NCBI RefSeq assembly: GCF_900110695.1
Contig: NZ_FOEH01000005.1
Span: 186,001-250,000 of the forward strand
DNA from: Virgibacillus subterraneus
GTDB taxonomy: Bacteria; Bacillota; Bacilli; Bacillales; Amphibacillaceae
Direction: 5' to 3'
DNA length: 64,000 bases
Below, piece after piece: positions 43,010-51,536 of this stretch (positions within the stretch are counted from its first letter, which is position 1; every line of letters begins with the position of its first letter). The notes below the pieces were generated by a model. The model worked only from the letters and a program-made list of their open reading frames with translations. It ran no database searches and was not told where the DNA came from. Both the position numbers and the translations under genes were made by a program.

Positions 43010-43981
43010 TTAAACTTCTTGCTTTATATCCTTTTCAAGTGCTGCGAGTCGTTCCTGGACTTCTTCTTCAGATAAATCATGTTCTTTTACGTACATGTTT
43101 CGAGGGCTTATACGGCATTCGTGCGTACAGCCACGCATATATTTATGCTCACTTTCTTCTGAGCAAAGAATTTGTTTATTGCATTCAGGATTAGCACAGT
43201 TAACATAACGTTCACATGGCTGACCATCAAAGTAATCCACGCCGACTACAACGTGGTCTTTTTTATTAATAGGCACGGAAATTCGTTCGTCAAAAACGTA
43301 ACATTGACCATCCCAAAGCTCTCCTTGTACATTAGGGTCTTTTCCATATGATACGATTCCGCCATGCAGCTGCGCAACGTCTTCAAATCCTTCTTTAACT
43401 AACCAGCCAGAGAATTTTTCACAACGAATTCCGCCAGTGCAATAGGTCAATATACGTTTCCCTTCAATAAGGTGTTTATTGTTTTCCACCCACTCAGGTA
43501 ATTCACGGAATGCTTCAATGTCTGGGCGGATAGCTCCACGGAAATGCCCAAGATCATATTCGTAATCGTTACGTGCATCCAGGACGACAGTGTTCTCATC
43601 CTGCATAGCTTCAAAGAATTCCTCGGGTTCGAAATATTTGCCTGTCGTTTGTTTAGGATTAATGTCATCCTCCAAACGAAGTGATACTATTTCATTTCGT
43701 GGGCGTACATGCATTTTTTTGAATGCATGTCCTTCATGTTCATCAATTTTGAATGTCATATCAGCAAAACGCGGATCGTTGTGCATTGCTTCCATGTATT
43801 TCTCTGTTTGTTCTATCGTTCCAGATACTGTTCCATTGATGCCTTCATCAGCAACCAGAATACGTCCTCTTAAGTCAAGGTCCTTACAGAATTGCAGATG
43901 CTCCATAGCATACTCTTCAGGATCTTCAATTTGGACATACTTGTAGTACAGTAATACCTGGTATTCCTTACTGTTTATCAT
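43010..43981 (-). CDS. trhO: tRNA uridine(34) hydroxylase
   Basis: This 323-aa rhodanese-domain protein of the TrhO/YbfQ/YceA family introduces the oxygen for 5-hydroxyuridine at tRNA position 34 in an O2-dependent way. It has an N-terminal UPF0176 domain with [16 protein letters not shown], then a rhodanese domain with [19 protein letters not shown] and active-site Cys in [20 protein letters not shown]-terminal zinc-like cysteine cluster includes [31 protein letters not shown] follows GGTGGTAATTAAAA. The gene is monocistronic. Confidence 0.94.
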   Translation of the reverse strand: MINSKEYQVLLYYKYVQIEDPEEYAMEHLQFCKDLDLRGRILVADEGINGTVSGTIEQTEKYMEAMHNDPRFADMTFKIDEHEGHAFKKMHVRPRNEIVSLRLEDDINPKQTTGKYFEPEEFFEAMQDENTVVLDARNDYEYDLGHFRGAIRPDIEAFRELPEWVENNKHLIEGKRILTYCTGGIRCEKFSGWLVKEGFEDVAQLHGGIVSYGKDPNVQGELWDGQCYVFDERISVPINKKDHVVVGVDYFDGQPCERYVNCANPECNKQILCSEESEHKYMRGCTHECRISPRNMYVKEHDLSEEEVQERLAALEKDIKQEV

Positions 43982-44287
43982 TTTTAATTACCACCTGTCA
44001 TTCATATTTGCAAGATATAAATGTTTGGTAGTCGGTATTTTTTTATATTCTTGCAAGATAATATTTTACCAATTTATTTAGACATTTTCAACTATGGCTT
44101 TTGCAGAAAAATCTTGCAGAAAATAATTTATCAAATTACTTGCTTTTTATTTCTGAAAAGGGTAAAGTAATAAGTGCAATAGGAAATTGAAGTTTGTAAT
44201 ACTTTACGATCTCTTTATCAAAGTGGTGTAAAAGTATTTATGATTCAATTACTTTGCACGATATTTGTATATAGGGAGGTCATTTTA
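43982..44287 (+). promoter_or_regulatory. long leader/control region of the cold-shock gene
   Basis: There is no gene in this gap. Near the csp start, AATACTTTAC (44198-44207) can pair with GTAAAAGTATT (44228-44238), with an inner CTTT/AAAG stem, about 50 nt before the ribosome binding site. Cold-shock mRNAs often carry such structured leaders. No clean promoter was identified. Confidence 0.4.
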
Positions 44288-44485
44288 ATGACTGGTAAAG
44301 TAAAATGGTTTAACGCTGAAAAAGGATTCGGTTTCATCGAACGCGAAGACGGAGACGATGTATTCGTACATTTCTCAGCAATCAATGCAGAAGGTTTCAA
44401 AACTCTTGAAGAAGGTCAAGACGTTGAGTTTGAAATCGTTGAAGGCAACCGCGGACCACAAGCAGCTAACGTAACACGTCTATAA
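44288..44485 (+). CDS. cspD: cold-shock protein
   Basis: This 65-aa CspA-family OB-fold nucleic-acid chaperone melts RNA structure in the cold. It has both RNA-binding motifs, KGFGFIE (RNP1) and VFVHFSAI (RNP2), and the [13 protein letters not shown] end. It is acidic, as usual for Bacillus Csps. ATG 44288 follows AGGGAGGTCATTTTA. The upstream in-frame ATG at 44240 lies in the leader. Codon use is strongly biased towards abundant codons, in keeping with high expression. The exact Csp letter is nominal. Confidence 0.95.
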   Translation: MTGKVKWFNAEKGFGFIEREDGDDVFVHFSAINAEGFKTLEEGQDVEFEIVEGNRGPQAANVTRL

Positions 44486-44495
44486 TAGATGATAC

Positions 44496-44532
44496 AAAAA
44501 GGTTTATCTCTTCGTGAGGTAAACCTTTTTTT
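44496..44532 (+). terminator. Rho-independent terminator after csp
   Basis: AAAAAGGTTTA / TAAACCTTTTTTT hairpin with a 13-nt loop. Confidence 0.85.
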
Positions 44533-44569
44533 AGTTTAAACTGAAAATATTCTTAATTGGAGGGATTTC

Positions 44570-45259
44570 GTGGCATATTCATTTAATTGGCAAAAAGAAG
44601 CTGAAGTTCAGTGGGATAACCGTGCAGCTTTTTGGAATGAACGTAGTACAAATATGTGGGATAATGGCAGCAGAAAAGACATCGTTCCTTTTATAAAGAA
44701 GCATTTGGATGAAGGGAGCACTATTATTGATATTGGATGTGGAGATGGGTATGGATCCTACAAATTACATAAGTTAGGATATAATGTAGTAGGAATGGAT
44801 CTTTCAACTGAAATGATTGCACGGGCAAAGCAACGATTAAATAAAGAAGAAATAAAATTTATGCAAGGAGATGCTGGGGAACTGTCGTTTAACGCCAATA
44901 GTTGTGAGGGTATTATGGCAATTAATGTTCTGGAATGGACGGAATTCCCTGAGAAAGCTGTACGTGAGTTTCATCGAGTCCTTAAAAAAGATGGTTTACT
45001 GTGCGTTGGAATTCTTGGACCGACAGCAGGGCCAAGAACAAATAGTTACCCTCGACTTCAAGGTGAAAAAGCGATTTGTAATACGATGATGCCTTGGGAA
45101 TTCCAAAAACTTGCATCTGAAAATAATTTACAATATGTCGATGGATTTGGTGTTTTTAAAGAAGAAGTAAAAGAGCACCACTATAAGGATTTAACCCTGG
45201 AACTTAAACAGGCTTTAACATTTCTATGGGTATTTATGCTGCGAAAAGTAGGTGAATAA
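44570..45259 (+). CDS. class I SAM-dependent methyltransferase
   Basis: This 229-aa protein has a complete SAM-binding core: motif I IIDIGCGDGYGSYKL, the acidic end of strand 2 VVGMDLSTEMIARAK, then MQGDAGELSF and MAINVLEWTEFPEKAVREFHRVLKKDGLLCVGILG. It resembles the UbiE/SmtA group, which acts on small molecules. The N-terminal WQKEAEVQWDNRAAFWNERSTNMWDNGSRKDIVPF looks conserved in bacilli. It starts with GTG after GGAGGGATTTC. It begins a run of three closely spaced genes with the 100-aa protein and the acetyltransferase. Substrate unknown. Confidence 0.88.
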   Translation: MAYSFNWQKEAEVQWDNRAAFWNERSTNMWDNGSRKDIVPFIKKHLDEGSTIIDIGCGDGYGSYKLHKLGYNVVGMDLSTEMIARAKQRLNKEEIKFMQGDAGELSFNANSCEGIMAINVLEWTEFPEKAVREFHRVLKKDGLLCVGILGPTAGPRTNSYPRLQGEKAICNTMMPWEFQKLASENNLQYVDGFGVFKEEVKEHHYKDLTLELKQALTFLWVFMLRKVGE

Positions 45260-45260
45260 A

Positions 45261-45563
45261 ATGGATGAAAAAGAAGTTGAGCAACAGGTAATTGAAAACT
45301 ACCAGCAAGATGAGAAAATGATGATTCTTATATATGCGCAATGGTGTATTAACAACGATCTTGATCCAAAATCATTGTATGAAAAAGCGTATCCTTCACA
45401 AACGAAAAATGATGCACTTAGAGAAGCATTAGAATTAACTGTCCCTAAGAAGGAATCTGAAGAAATACCAAGCCAAACGGTACTTAATGTGCTTCAGCTG
45501 TTTGGTAATGACGACTTGGCTTTTATCGTACAGGAAGAAATTGATAAGGAAGTGAAAAGATAG
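45261..45563 (+). CDS. conserved hypothetical protein, 100 aa
   Basis: This short, mostly acidic and predicted helical protein (MDEKEVEQQVIENYQQDEKMMILIYAQWCINNDLDPKSLYEKAYP...) has no membrane segment or recognisable motif beyond its pattern of helices. ATG 45261 directly follows the methyltransferase stop. GTG 45252 would overlap that gene. Its stop overlaps the GTG start of the acetyltransferase (TAGTG), so the three genes are translationally linked. I do not recognise a family. Confidence 0.8.
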   Translation: MDEKEVEQQVIENYQQDEKMMILIYAQWCINNDLDPKSLYEKAYPSQTKNDALREALELTVPKKESEEIPSQTVLNVLQLFGNDDLAFIVQEEIDKEVKR

Positions 45564-46009
45564 TGGAATGGTCAATAAAGTCATTTGATGAACTAACGAA
45601 TGATGAATTATACGGATTGTTGAAATTAAGGGTGGATATTTTTGTAGTTGAACAAGACTGTCCATATCCTGAACTAGATAATTATGATCAACTTGCATTA
45701 CACTTTTTTTTGAAAATAAATGGTGAGTTTGCCGTAAACGTCCGTATACTTCCAAGTAATTCCAAGTATGTGGAAGTTTCAATAGGCCGTGTATCAGTTG
45801 CAGAAAAATTTCGTCGTCAAGGATATGCCCGTCAAATTATGCAAAATGCAATAGATTATGTATTAAACGAGTGGAATGAAAAAAGGATTAAAGTCCAAGG
45901 GCAGGAATACTTAAAAGATTTTTACTCAGGGCTAGGTTTTGAACAGGTTACAGAGTCGTATTTGGAGGATGGAATTCCCCATATTGACATGATTTGGGAG
46001 GCAAAATAA
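45563..46009 (+). CDS. ElaA-type GNAT acetyltransferase
   Basis: This 148-aa protein has the GNAT fold in its ElaA-like form: LLKLRVDIFVVEQDCPYPELDNYDQLALHFF is the characteristic N-terminal signature, and IGRVSVAEKFRRQGYARQIMQNAI the acetyl-CoA loop (R-R-Q-G-Y-A). VQGQEYLKDFYSGLGFEQV closes the fold. It starts with GTG overlapping the previous stop. Substrate unknown. Confidence 0.9.
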   Translation: MEWSIKSFDELTNDELYGLLKLRVDIFVVEQDCPYPELDNYDQLALHFFLKINGEFAVNVRILPSNSKYVEVSIGRVSVAEKFRRQGYARQIMQNAIDYVLNEWNEKRIKVQGQEYLKDFYSGLGFEQVTESYLEDGIPHIDMIWEAK

Positions 46010-46086
46010 GGTATCAACCTTTATATTTTTTCACATAGTATAGTTAGCGAGCCAATTTTAATCACATGAAATGGAGGCTGACTGCT

Positions 46087-46749
46087 GTGATAAATAACAA
46101 TCAACTTTATCAATGTAAAGCAGCTTTATTGGAACGACAATCAGAATTAATCAATCATGTTCAAGACCACTTTGGCACTGATCTCGAATTAATAAAAGAA
46201 TCGATGAGTGAGTTGTCAAATTATGATAATCATCCCGGAGACCAAGGAACAGAAATGTTTGAACGGGGAAAAGATATAGCACTGAATGAACATGCTGAAA
46301 AAGAACTCGAAGATATCAATGCCGCCCTTCATGCTATTGCGGATGGAACATACGGTATTTGCAGTAAATGTGGTGAGGATATTTCGTATGAGCGGCTACA
46401 GGCAGTTCCTACTGCAGACCGATGTCTGGATCATGCGGAACACGGTAATTTTATGGGTGATCGTCCTGTTGAGGAACAAGTTTTTAGTCCTAACATTAAT
46501 CCTAATGAGGTTACGGAAGAAGAACAGACTGGCTACGATGCAGAAGATGCTTGGCAGGAAGTAAGCAGGTATGGAACATCTGAATCGCCATCCGATTTTT
46601 ATGGTGAAAAGGATAGCTATAATGAAATGTACCCAAACAGTGATGAAAATGTGGGCAATGTCGAGGATGAGGAGAGTTATCTTGCAGCTGACCGGGACGG
46701 TGATTTTATAGGAGTGACACCTAATCATCAGAAATATGAAGAAGAATAG
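46087..46749 (+). CDS. yteA: YteA-type TraR/DksA zinc-finger protein
   Basis: This 220-aa protein resembles B. subtilis YteA, found in spore-forming bacilli. An N-terminal coiled-coil is followed by SELSNYDNHPGDQGTEMFERGKDIALNEHAEKELEDINAALHAIADGTYGICSKCGEDISYERLQAVPTADRCLDH, a DksA-like finger with two or three of the four expected cysteines. The acidic tail has GYDAEDAWQEVSRYGTSESPSDF and ends EES...KYEEE. GTG 46087 is preferred because GGAGG ends 9 nt before it. ATG 46066 lies before that site. The family role is unclear. DksA proteins modulate RNA polymerase, but YteA is linked mainly to sporulation genomes. Confidence 0.87.
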   Translation: MINNNQLYQCKAALLERQSELINHVQDHFGTDLELIKESMSELSNYDNHPGDQGTEMFERGKDIALNEHAEKELEDINAALHAIADGTYGICSKCGEDISYERLQAVPTADRCLDHAEHGNFMGDRPVEEQVFSPNINPNEVTEEEQTGYDAEDAWQEVSRYGTSESPSDFYGEKDSYNEMYPNSDENVGNVEDEESYLAADRDGDFIGVTPNHQKYEEE

Positions 46750-46789
46750 TCGTGCACAGCTTAAGTTTTCCCTGTGTACGAATTTTTTT

Positions 46790-46858
46790 GTAGTAAGATA
46801 GTAAAAATACTTTCTTACTACGTGAAGGAAATTTATGAATGAAAAACTGAGTTTTCTA
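46790..46858 (+). repeat. dispersed repeat R1, partial copy e
   Basis: After a T7 run, GTAGTAAGATAGTAAAAATACTTTCTTACTAC forms the left hairpin. The middle has diverged, and GAGTTTTCTAA marks the right end. It abuts the remnant described next. Confidence 0.65.
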
Positions 46859-47004
46859 ATTACAATGGTAAATCATGTATTAAATGTGGCGGTACCAATG
46901 CCGATCAGAAAATAGTACCTATGACTGAGACAGGCCTCTCTAAAATGTTAGATGGTTTTACAACAAAAAAAGCTCCTCGTTTTGAGGAGCTTTTCTACTT
47001 TTAA
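46837..47004 (+). pseudogene. zinc-ribbon protein gene remnant
   Basis: One frame reads KTEFSNYNGKSCIKCGGTNADQKIVPMTETGLSKMLDGFTTKK before running into the terminator. The Cys-x2-Cys followed by MT-x-TGLSK-x-x-D matches the first half of small zinc-ribbon proteins of bacilli, whose normal sequence continues to a second Cys-x2-Cys, missing here. No start codon exists in frame: an in-frame TGA lies just upstream, where R1 copy e ends. The gene has therefore lost both ends. The family match is from memory. Confidence 0.55.
46965..46994. terminator. terminator ahead of the zinc-ribbon/Yip1 gene end
   Basis: AAAAGCTCCTC-gtttt-GAGGAGCTTTT hairpin. On the minus strand it ends the zinc-ribbon membrane protein gene. 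Confidence 0.88.
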
Positions 47005-47762
47005 AAACCGTTATTAAACATCATGTTCATAAAGTTTCCGAGCATTGAATTCATGAATGATTGTATGAAAAATCCAAACACTAATAAAATAATAATGTGT
47101 AACCCAATCAATACATAAATTCGATCAAATCCATTAGGTGTCTGTTCTACTAAAATAAATGTAGGTGCAATAAGCAGTGTGCTAAGAATACTTAAAAGTA
47201 AAAGCATTCCAGCTATTGATGGAAGGCCAATTAGCCAAAATAGTATTCCCGCAGTATATAAAAGTAAAAACGGGACTAAATATGCACCATATTTGGCGAT
47301 AACATCTGGAAACGTAACTGCTTGAACGGAGAGCTTTGTACCAGCGAATGTTAATCCAGCAATCAGTACGTACAAAATGTTGAAAATTATAAATGGCAAA
47401 ATAAAACTATCCCAAAATGTTATTTGCATAAAGAACCCCATTTGAATGGTACTAAGAATCAAATGGTAGCTTAAAGCGATTAATAATGAAAATAATACAA
47501 ATGTAATTATTCCTGAACTCATATCAGATCCATTAGCTTTTTTTGCTTCACTTGGGTTTTTAACTAGTGTTACAAAAAAATGGCCGAAATTAGATCCGGT
47601 AGTCTTCAATTTCTCAACTGTTTCGTTTGGATTTTGATTAGTTGATGGAGTAGTGCTGACAGCAGCGACTGATTCATATTGATTATCCTTGACTAATTGA
47701 GCACCGCAATTAGTACAAAACTTTCCTTCCGCTGTTTGTTGACCGCATGAAGGGCATTGCAT
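47001..47762 (-). CDS. zinc-ribbon membrane protein (Yip1-like)
   Basis: This 253-aa protein has an N-terminal zinc ribbon MQCPSCGQQTAEGKFCTNCGAQL (two Cys-x2-Cys pairs), a Ser/Thr/Asn-rich linker of about 40 residues, and about five hydrophobic segments (roughly 85-245) in a YIP1/DUF1282-like layout. The ribbon should face the cytoplasm. Many bacilli encode such zinc-ribbon membrane proteins of unknown function. ATG follows AAAGGAAGTGATTCT. Confidence 0.82.
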   Translation of the reverse strand: MQCPSCGQQTAEGKFCTNCGAQLVKDNQYESVAAVSTTPSTNQNPNETVEKLKTTGSNFGHFFVTLVKNPSEAKKANGSDMSSGIITFVLFSLLIALSYHLILSTIQMGFFMQITFWDSFILPFIIFNILYVLIAGLTFAGTKLSVQAVTFPDVIAKYGAYLVPFLLLYTAGILFWLIGLPSIAGMLLLLSILSTLLIAPTFILVEQTPNGFDRIYVLIGLHIIILLVFGFFIQSFMNSMLGNFMNMMFNNGF

Positions 47763-47924
47763 AGAATCACTTCCTTTATAATTAATTACTGGTTAATAGT
47801 GCAATATACTCTTCTATTTCACATTATATAATAAATTTAACATAAATAGGTAATATATTCTTTTAATAACAAGGCTGTTTAATAAAAGTTTATTGTTATT
47901 GGCATTATTCTCCAAGACTTACTG

Positions 47925-47960
47925 GGGAATGCCTTGATTGCACTTATGCAGTTAGAAATA
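47925..47960 (-). repeat. R1 fragment, copy f
   Basis: GCCTTGATTGCACTTATGCAGTTAGAAAT matches the left-middle part of R1 on the minus strand; the rest is lost. It lies directly upstream of the htrB terminator. Confidence 0.5.
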
Positions 47961-47963
47961 AAA

Positions 47964-47992
47964 AAACTTGCAGTGTTTTTCACTGCAAGTTT
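47964..47992 (-). terminator. Rho-independent terminator after htrB
   Basis: AAACTTGCAGTG-tttt-CACTGCAAGTTT stem, 12 bp, flanked by A and T runs. Confidence 0.9.
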
Positions 47993-48007
47993 AAAAAAAG
48001 GGGGTAA

Positions 48008-49300
48008 TTATTGTTCACGCTTGACTAACTCTAATGCTATTTTCTGAGGTTCACCATCCCGGTAGATCTCTAGCTCAACTGACTCACCAATTTTTGTTTC
48101 ATTATACAAATATTTTCGCAGGTCCAAAATGGATGTTATTTTATTACCATTAATTTTGGTGATAACGTCAAACTGTTGCAGTTCTGCTTGGCTTGCTGGT
48201 GAACCTTGCTGGACTTTGGCGACTACCATACCGCCTTCAACATTTTCCGGGAGTTGAATTTGATCACGATATTGCGGTGGCACTTGGCCCATTGATGCAG
48301 TACTGATTCCAATGAATGGACGTGCTACCTCGCCATCTTTTTCAAGTTGTTTCATAATTGGCTGTGCTTCATCAATTGGTATGGAAAAACCAATACCTTC
48401 TACTGATGTCTTTGCTATTTTCATAGAGTTAATTCCAATTACTTCACCTTTAGAATTGATGAGAGCACCACCACTGTTACCTGGGTTAATTGCTGCATCA
48501 GTTTGAATAACTTCAGTAATCCAGTCTGGCTGTCCATCACCATTTGTATCAATACTTACTGACCGATCAAGGCCGCTAATTATACCTTTTGTGACTGAGT
48601 TGGCGAAATTCATTCCTAGTGGATTTCCGATAGCTACTACAGTGTCACCAACTTTTAAATTCTTTGAAGAACCAAGGTCAGCTACTGTGTTTACTTTTTT
48701 ACCATCAATTTGAAGTACAGCTAAGTCTGTAAATGAATCTGTTCCCAAGACTTTTGCTGAAATACGAGTATCTTTATTTAAAACAATCTCTACTTCTTCT
48801 GCACCTTTAACAACATGCTGATTTGTTACGACATACGCTTTTCCGTCTTTTTCTTTATAAATTATACCAGAACCAGCACCTGCTTGTTGGCTTTGGGTCC
48901 ATACACTTTGCTGCTGTTTATTGATAACTCCTACTACTGCCTTGGATGCCTCATCCATGTTGGAAGCAATATTTGAGCTGTCTGATGACACCGTTTCCGC
49001 TATTTCAGGTGCTGTTTGCTCATTGCTTTCTGAAGAAGCAGAATTACTATTTTCCTGCTGATTTAATGGAATAATGTTTGTTGTGAATAATAAAGCAACT
49101 ATTACTGCTGAAATCACACCACCAGCAATTCCGCTCATAAGTGTTTTGACACCTGATTTTTGTTTAGGTTTGTCCTGCTTTGGTTTAGCATTTTGTCTTG
49201 CTGTTTCTGCAATACCAGGATTTGCTTCTGTCTTTTGTTCTTGTTTATCTAAAGTGTTTTCTTCCAACTCTTTATTATTATCATTATCGTTGCGTTCCAT
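48008..49300 (-). CDS. htrB: HtrA/DegP-type membrane serine protease, HtrB
   Basis: This 430-aa trypsin-like quality-control protease has a long charged cytoplasmic N-terminus rich in Lys and Gln, then a membrane anchor (about 52-75, VKTLMSGIAGGVISAVIVALLF) and a Ser/Asn-rich linker. The protease domain has the catalytic His in VVTNQHVV, Asp in SFTDLAVLQI and Ser in NPGNSGGALIN, and a C-terminal PDZ domain (about 335-425) follows. It clears misfolded proteins outside the membrane. It is divergent from cssRS, exactly as htrB (yvtA) in B. subtilis, where CssRS induces it under secretion or heat stress. Confidence 0.92.
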   Translation of the reverse strand: MERNDNDNNKELEENTLDKQEQKTEANPGIAETARQNAKPKQDKPKQKSGVKTLMSGIAGGVISAVIVALLFTTNIIPLNQQENSNSASSESNEQTAPEIAETVSSDSSNIASNMDEASKAVVGVINKQQQSVWTQSQQAGAGSGIIYKEKDGKAYVVTNQHVVKGAEEVEIVLNKDTRISAKVLGTDSFTDLAVLQIDGKKVNTVADLGSSKNLKVGDTVVAIGNPLGMNFANSVTKGIISGLDRSVSIDTNGDGQPDWITEVIQTDAAINPGNSGGALINSKGEVIGINSMKIAKTSVEGIGFSIPIDEAQPIMKQLEKDGEVARPFIGISTASMGQVPPQYRDQIQLPENVEGGMVVAKVQQGSPASQAELQQFDVITKINGNKITSILDLRKYLYNETKIGESVELEIYRDGEPQKIALELVKREQ

Positions 49301-49350
49301 AAAAACATCACCCTTTTCATGTATAGTACAATTCTTATTATAGGTTTTAT

Positions 49351-49370
49351 ATTTGGTATGAATTTGGTAT
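49351..49370. promoter_or_regulatory. putative CssR-binding direct repeat
   Basis: ATTTGGTAT occurs at 49351-49359 and again at 49362-49370. The 11-bp period places both on one face of the helix, as expected for an OmpR-type dimer. It lies in the htrB-cssR intergenic region. Confidence 0.45.
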
Positions 49371-49470
49371 AAATATGGAAAAAGTGTGTAATTTGCTTAT
49401 TAGTGTTCACAAATACTAACTTATGTAAAAATATAAATAAGAATAATATGACGTTTAAGGGGGCGATGAC

Positions 49471-50163
49471 ATGAATAGTCACATTGGTGTAGTAGAAGAT
49501 GATACGAATATTCAAAACATAGTTTCTGCTTATTTAAAAAAAGAAGGCTTCCATGTAACGGTTATGGAGTCTGCAGAGAAAGCATGGGAACTTTGGGAGA
49601 CACAACCTCCAGACATGTGGATACTGGATATAATGCTCCCTGGCATGGATGGGTATGAATTTTGTAAAAATATCAGAAACGAAAGTAATGTACCAATCAT
49701 CATCATTTCTGCAAAAGACGATGAGATTGATAAAATCCTTGGACTGGAGTTGGGTGGGGACGACTACTTAACCAAACCATTTAGTCCGCGAGAGTTACTT
49801 GCACGTGTGAAAAGGGTTTTTAAACGCACCCAGCCACAATTGAAAATGAGTGAAGTCGGACATGACAGATTAAAGGTCGACAATCTGTTAATTCATGAGA
49901 GTGACCGCAGAATTTTTTGGAGTGGTGAGGAACAGGATGTAACTACTAAAGAATTTGATATGCTATTATTATTTGCTGAAAATGTAAATCGTGCTTTTTC
50001 ACGTGAAGAGTTGCTAGTAAAGATTTGGGGAGAAGATTATTTTGGCAGTGATCGAGCTGTTGATGATCTGGTTAAACGGATACGTAAAAAGCTGAGTGAT
50101 ATTCCATTAGAAACTGTATGGGGATATGGGTATCGTCTGCGCAGTGAAGAGGATCAGACATGA
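49471..50163 (+). CDS. cssR: response regulator CssR
   Basis: This 230-aa OmpR/PhoB-family regulator has a receiver domain (1-115) with acid pocket Asp10-Asp11, phosphorylation site Asp53 in MWILDIMLPGMDGYE, and Lys in LTKPFSPREL. The C-terminal winged helix (about 135-228) has DVTTKEFDMLLLFAENVNRAFSREELLVKIWGEDYFGSDRAVDDLVKRIRKKL. Wording such as WILDIMLP and DYFGSDR-VDDLV is close to B. subtilis CssR. ATG follows AAGGGGGCGATGAC. It overlaps cssS by 4 nt. Confidence 0.9.
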   Translation: MNSHIGVVEDDTNIQNIVSAYLKKEGFHVTVMESAEKAWELWETQPPDMWILDIMLPGMDGYEFCKNIRNESNVPIIIISAKDDEIDKILGLELGGDDYLTKPFSPRELLARVKRVFKRTQPQLKMSEVGHDRLKVDNLLIHESDRRIFWSGEEQDVTTKEFDMLLLFAENVNRAFSREELLVKIWGEDYFGSDRAVDDLVKRIRKKLSDIPLETVWGYGYRLRSEEDQT

Positions 50164-51476
50164 AACTTCAATCACAGCTCAATCTGGCTTTTACAACTTT
50201 ACTCCTCGTAATGCTTACGGTTACAGGACTTGTCATCTACTCTTTACTTATGGATATGCTAATTGAGGATGAGCAGGCTGAATTAAAACAAAATGGTGAA
50301 TTGCTGGTTCAAGTCCTAAATGAAAATGGCAGAGGGAACAGTTTACAGGGATTCAGTGATTTTCTTGATGAGCAGGATTTGGATCTTTTCCTATATAATC
50401 GTCATCAGAATCGTGTACTGGATTCAACAATGCCTCCGAGGTATGTAAATGGATTTTCAGCAAATAATAATTTTGCAGACGATCAAAAGGAAATATGGGA
50501 AATTGGAAATAATAAATTCGTCACTTCACGTATATTATTTAACCCAGAAAGTACTGGATTGGAATTAATTCTATTAACTCCGATAAATGATTTACAGGCA
50601 GTACAACAGGACTTTTTTCAACGGCTGATGATTGTCTTTATAATTGGAGCAATTGCAGCTGTATTCCTTAGTTATTTCCTAACGAATAAATTGGTAACGC
50701 CTTTAAGCAGATTAAAAGGTCAACTAAAGAAAATAGAAAATCGTAAATTTGATGAACTTGAATCAATCAAAGCAACCGGTGAAATAAAAGAAGTGGAGCA
50801 AAGTGTTTACGAAATGGCATCTGAACTTCAACGTTACGTAAATTCTCAGCAAGCCTTTTTCCAGAATGCGAGCCATGAATTAAAGACACCTCTAATGACA
50901 ATACAAGGTTATGCAGAGGGGATACGCGATAAGGTCTTTGATGAGCAGGAACAGGAAAAAGGGCTGGATATGATGGTCACGGAAGTTAAACGGCTCAAAA
51001 TGATTATAAATGAAATGATCCTTTTGGCGAAACTTGATAGTGAACAAACCGCTTATCAACCGGAAAATGTTAGTACTTCGACACTAATTAATCAAGTGAT
51101 GGACCGAACGTTACCGATGGTTAATGAAAAAAATATAACAATTAATCAAGAGGTGGATGAGGGCAGTTCACTGTTCGTTGATCAGGAAAAGGTTCTACGT
51201 GCATTATTAAACATAACCTTCAATGCGATTCGCCATGCAAAGACGCGTGTTGATATAACTGTTGAAAAATCTACAATTGTTATTGAAGATGATGGCGAGG
51301 GAATTTCAAAGGATTTACTTCCACATATTTTCCACCGGTTTGTAAAAGGTAATAATGGGGAAACTGGTTTAGGACTAGCAATTGCACGTGCTATTATTGA
51401 ACAATCAGGCGGGAAAATCATGGTACACGAATCTAAGCTTGGCGGTGCTAAATTTATTCTTTCTTTTACTAATTAG
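50160..51476 (+). CDS. cssS: sensor histidine kinase CssS
   Basis: This 438-aa membrane kinase has hydrophobic segments at about 9-32 and 155-178, which flank an extracellular sensing domain of about 120 residues. A HAMP region follows (LTNKLVTPLSRLKGQLKKIE), then the phospho-acceptor His in NASHELKTPLMTIQGY, and the ATPase domain with N-box FNAIRHAK, G1 EDDGEGI and G2 GETGLGLAIARAI. In B. subtilis CssS senses misfolded exported protein and switches on htrA and htrB through CssR. The adjacent divergent htrB supports the same role here. Confidence 0.92.
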   Translation: MKLQSQLNLAFTTLLLVMLTVTGLVIYSLLMDMLIEDEQAELKQNGELLVQVLNENGRGNSLQGFSDFLDEQDLDLFLYNRHQNRVLDSTMPPRYVNGFSANNNFADDQKEIWEIGNNKFVTSRILFNPESTGLELILLTPINDLQAVQQDFFQRLMIVFIIGAIAAVFLSYFLTNKLVTPLSRLKGQLKKIENRKFDELESIKATGEIKEVEQSVYEMASELQRYVNSQQAFFQNASHELKTPLMTIQGYAEGIRDKVFDEQEQEKGLDMMVTEVKRLKMIINEMILLAKLDSEQTAYQPENVSTSTLINQVMDRTLPMVNEKNITINQEVDEGSSLFVDQEKVLRALLNITFNAIRHAKTRVDITVEKSTIVIEDDGEGISKDLLPHIFHRFVKGNNGETGLGLAIARAIIEQSGGKIMVHESKLGGAKFILSFTN

Positions 51477-51536
51477 ATTTTTGTGTTACAATTGGATAGT
51501 TTGATTCACCCCGTAATAATAGAGGAGCGTACTTTT

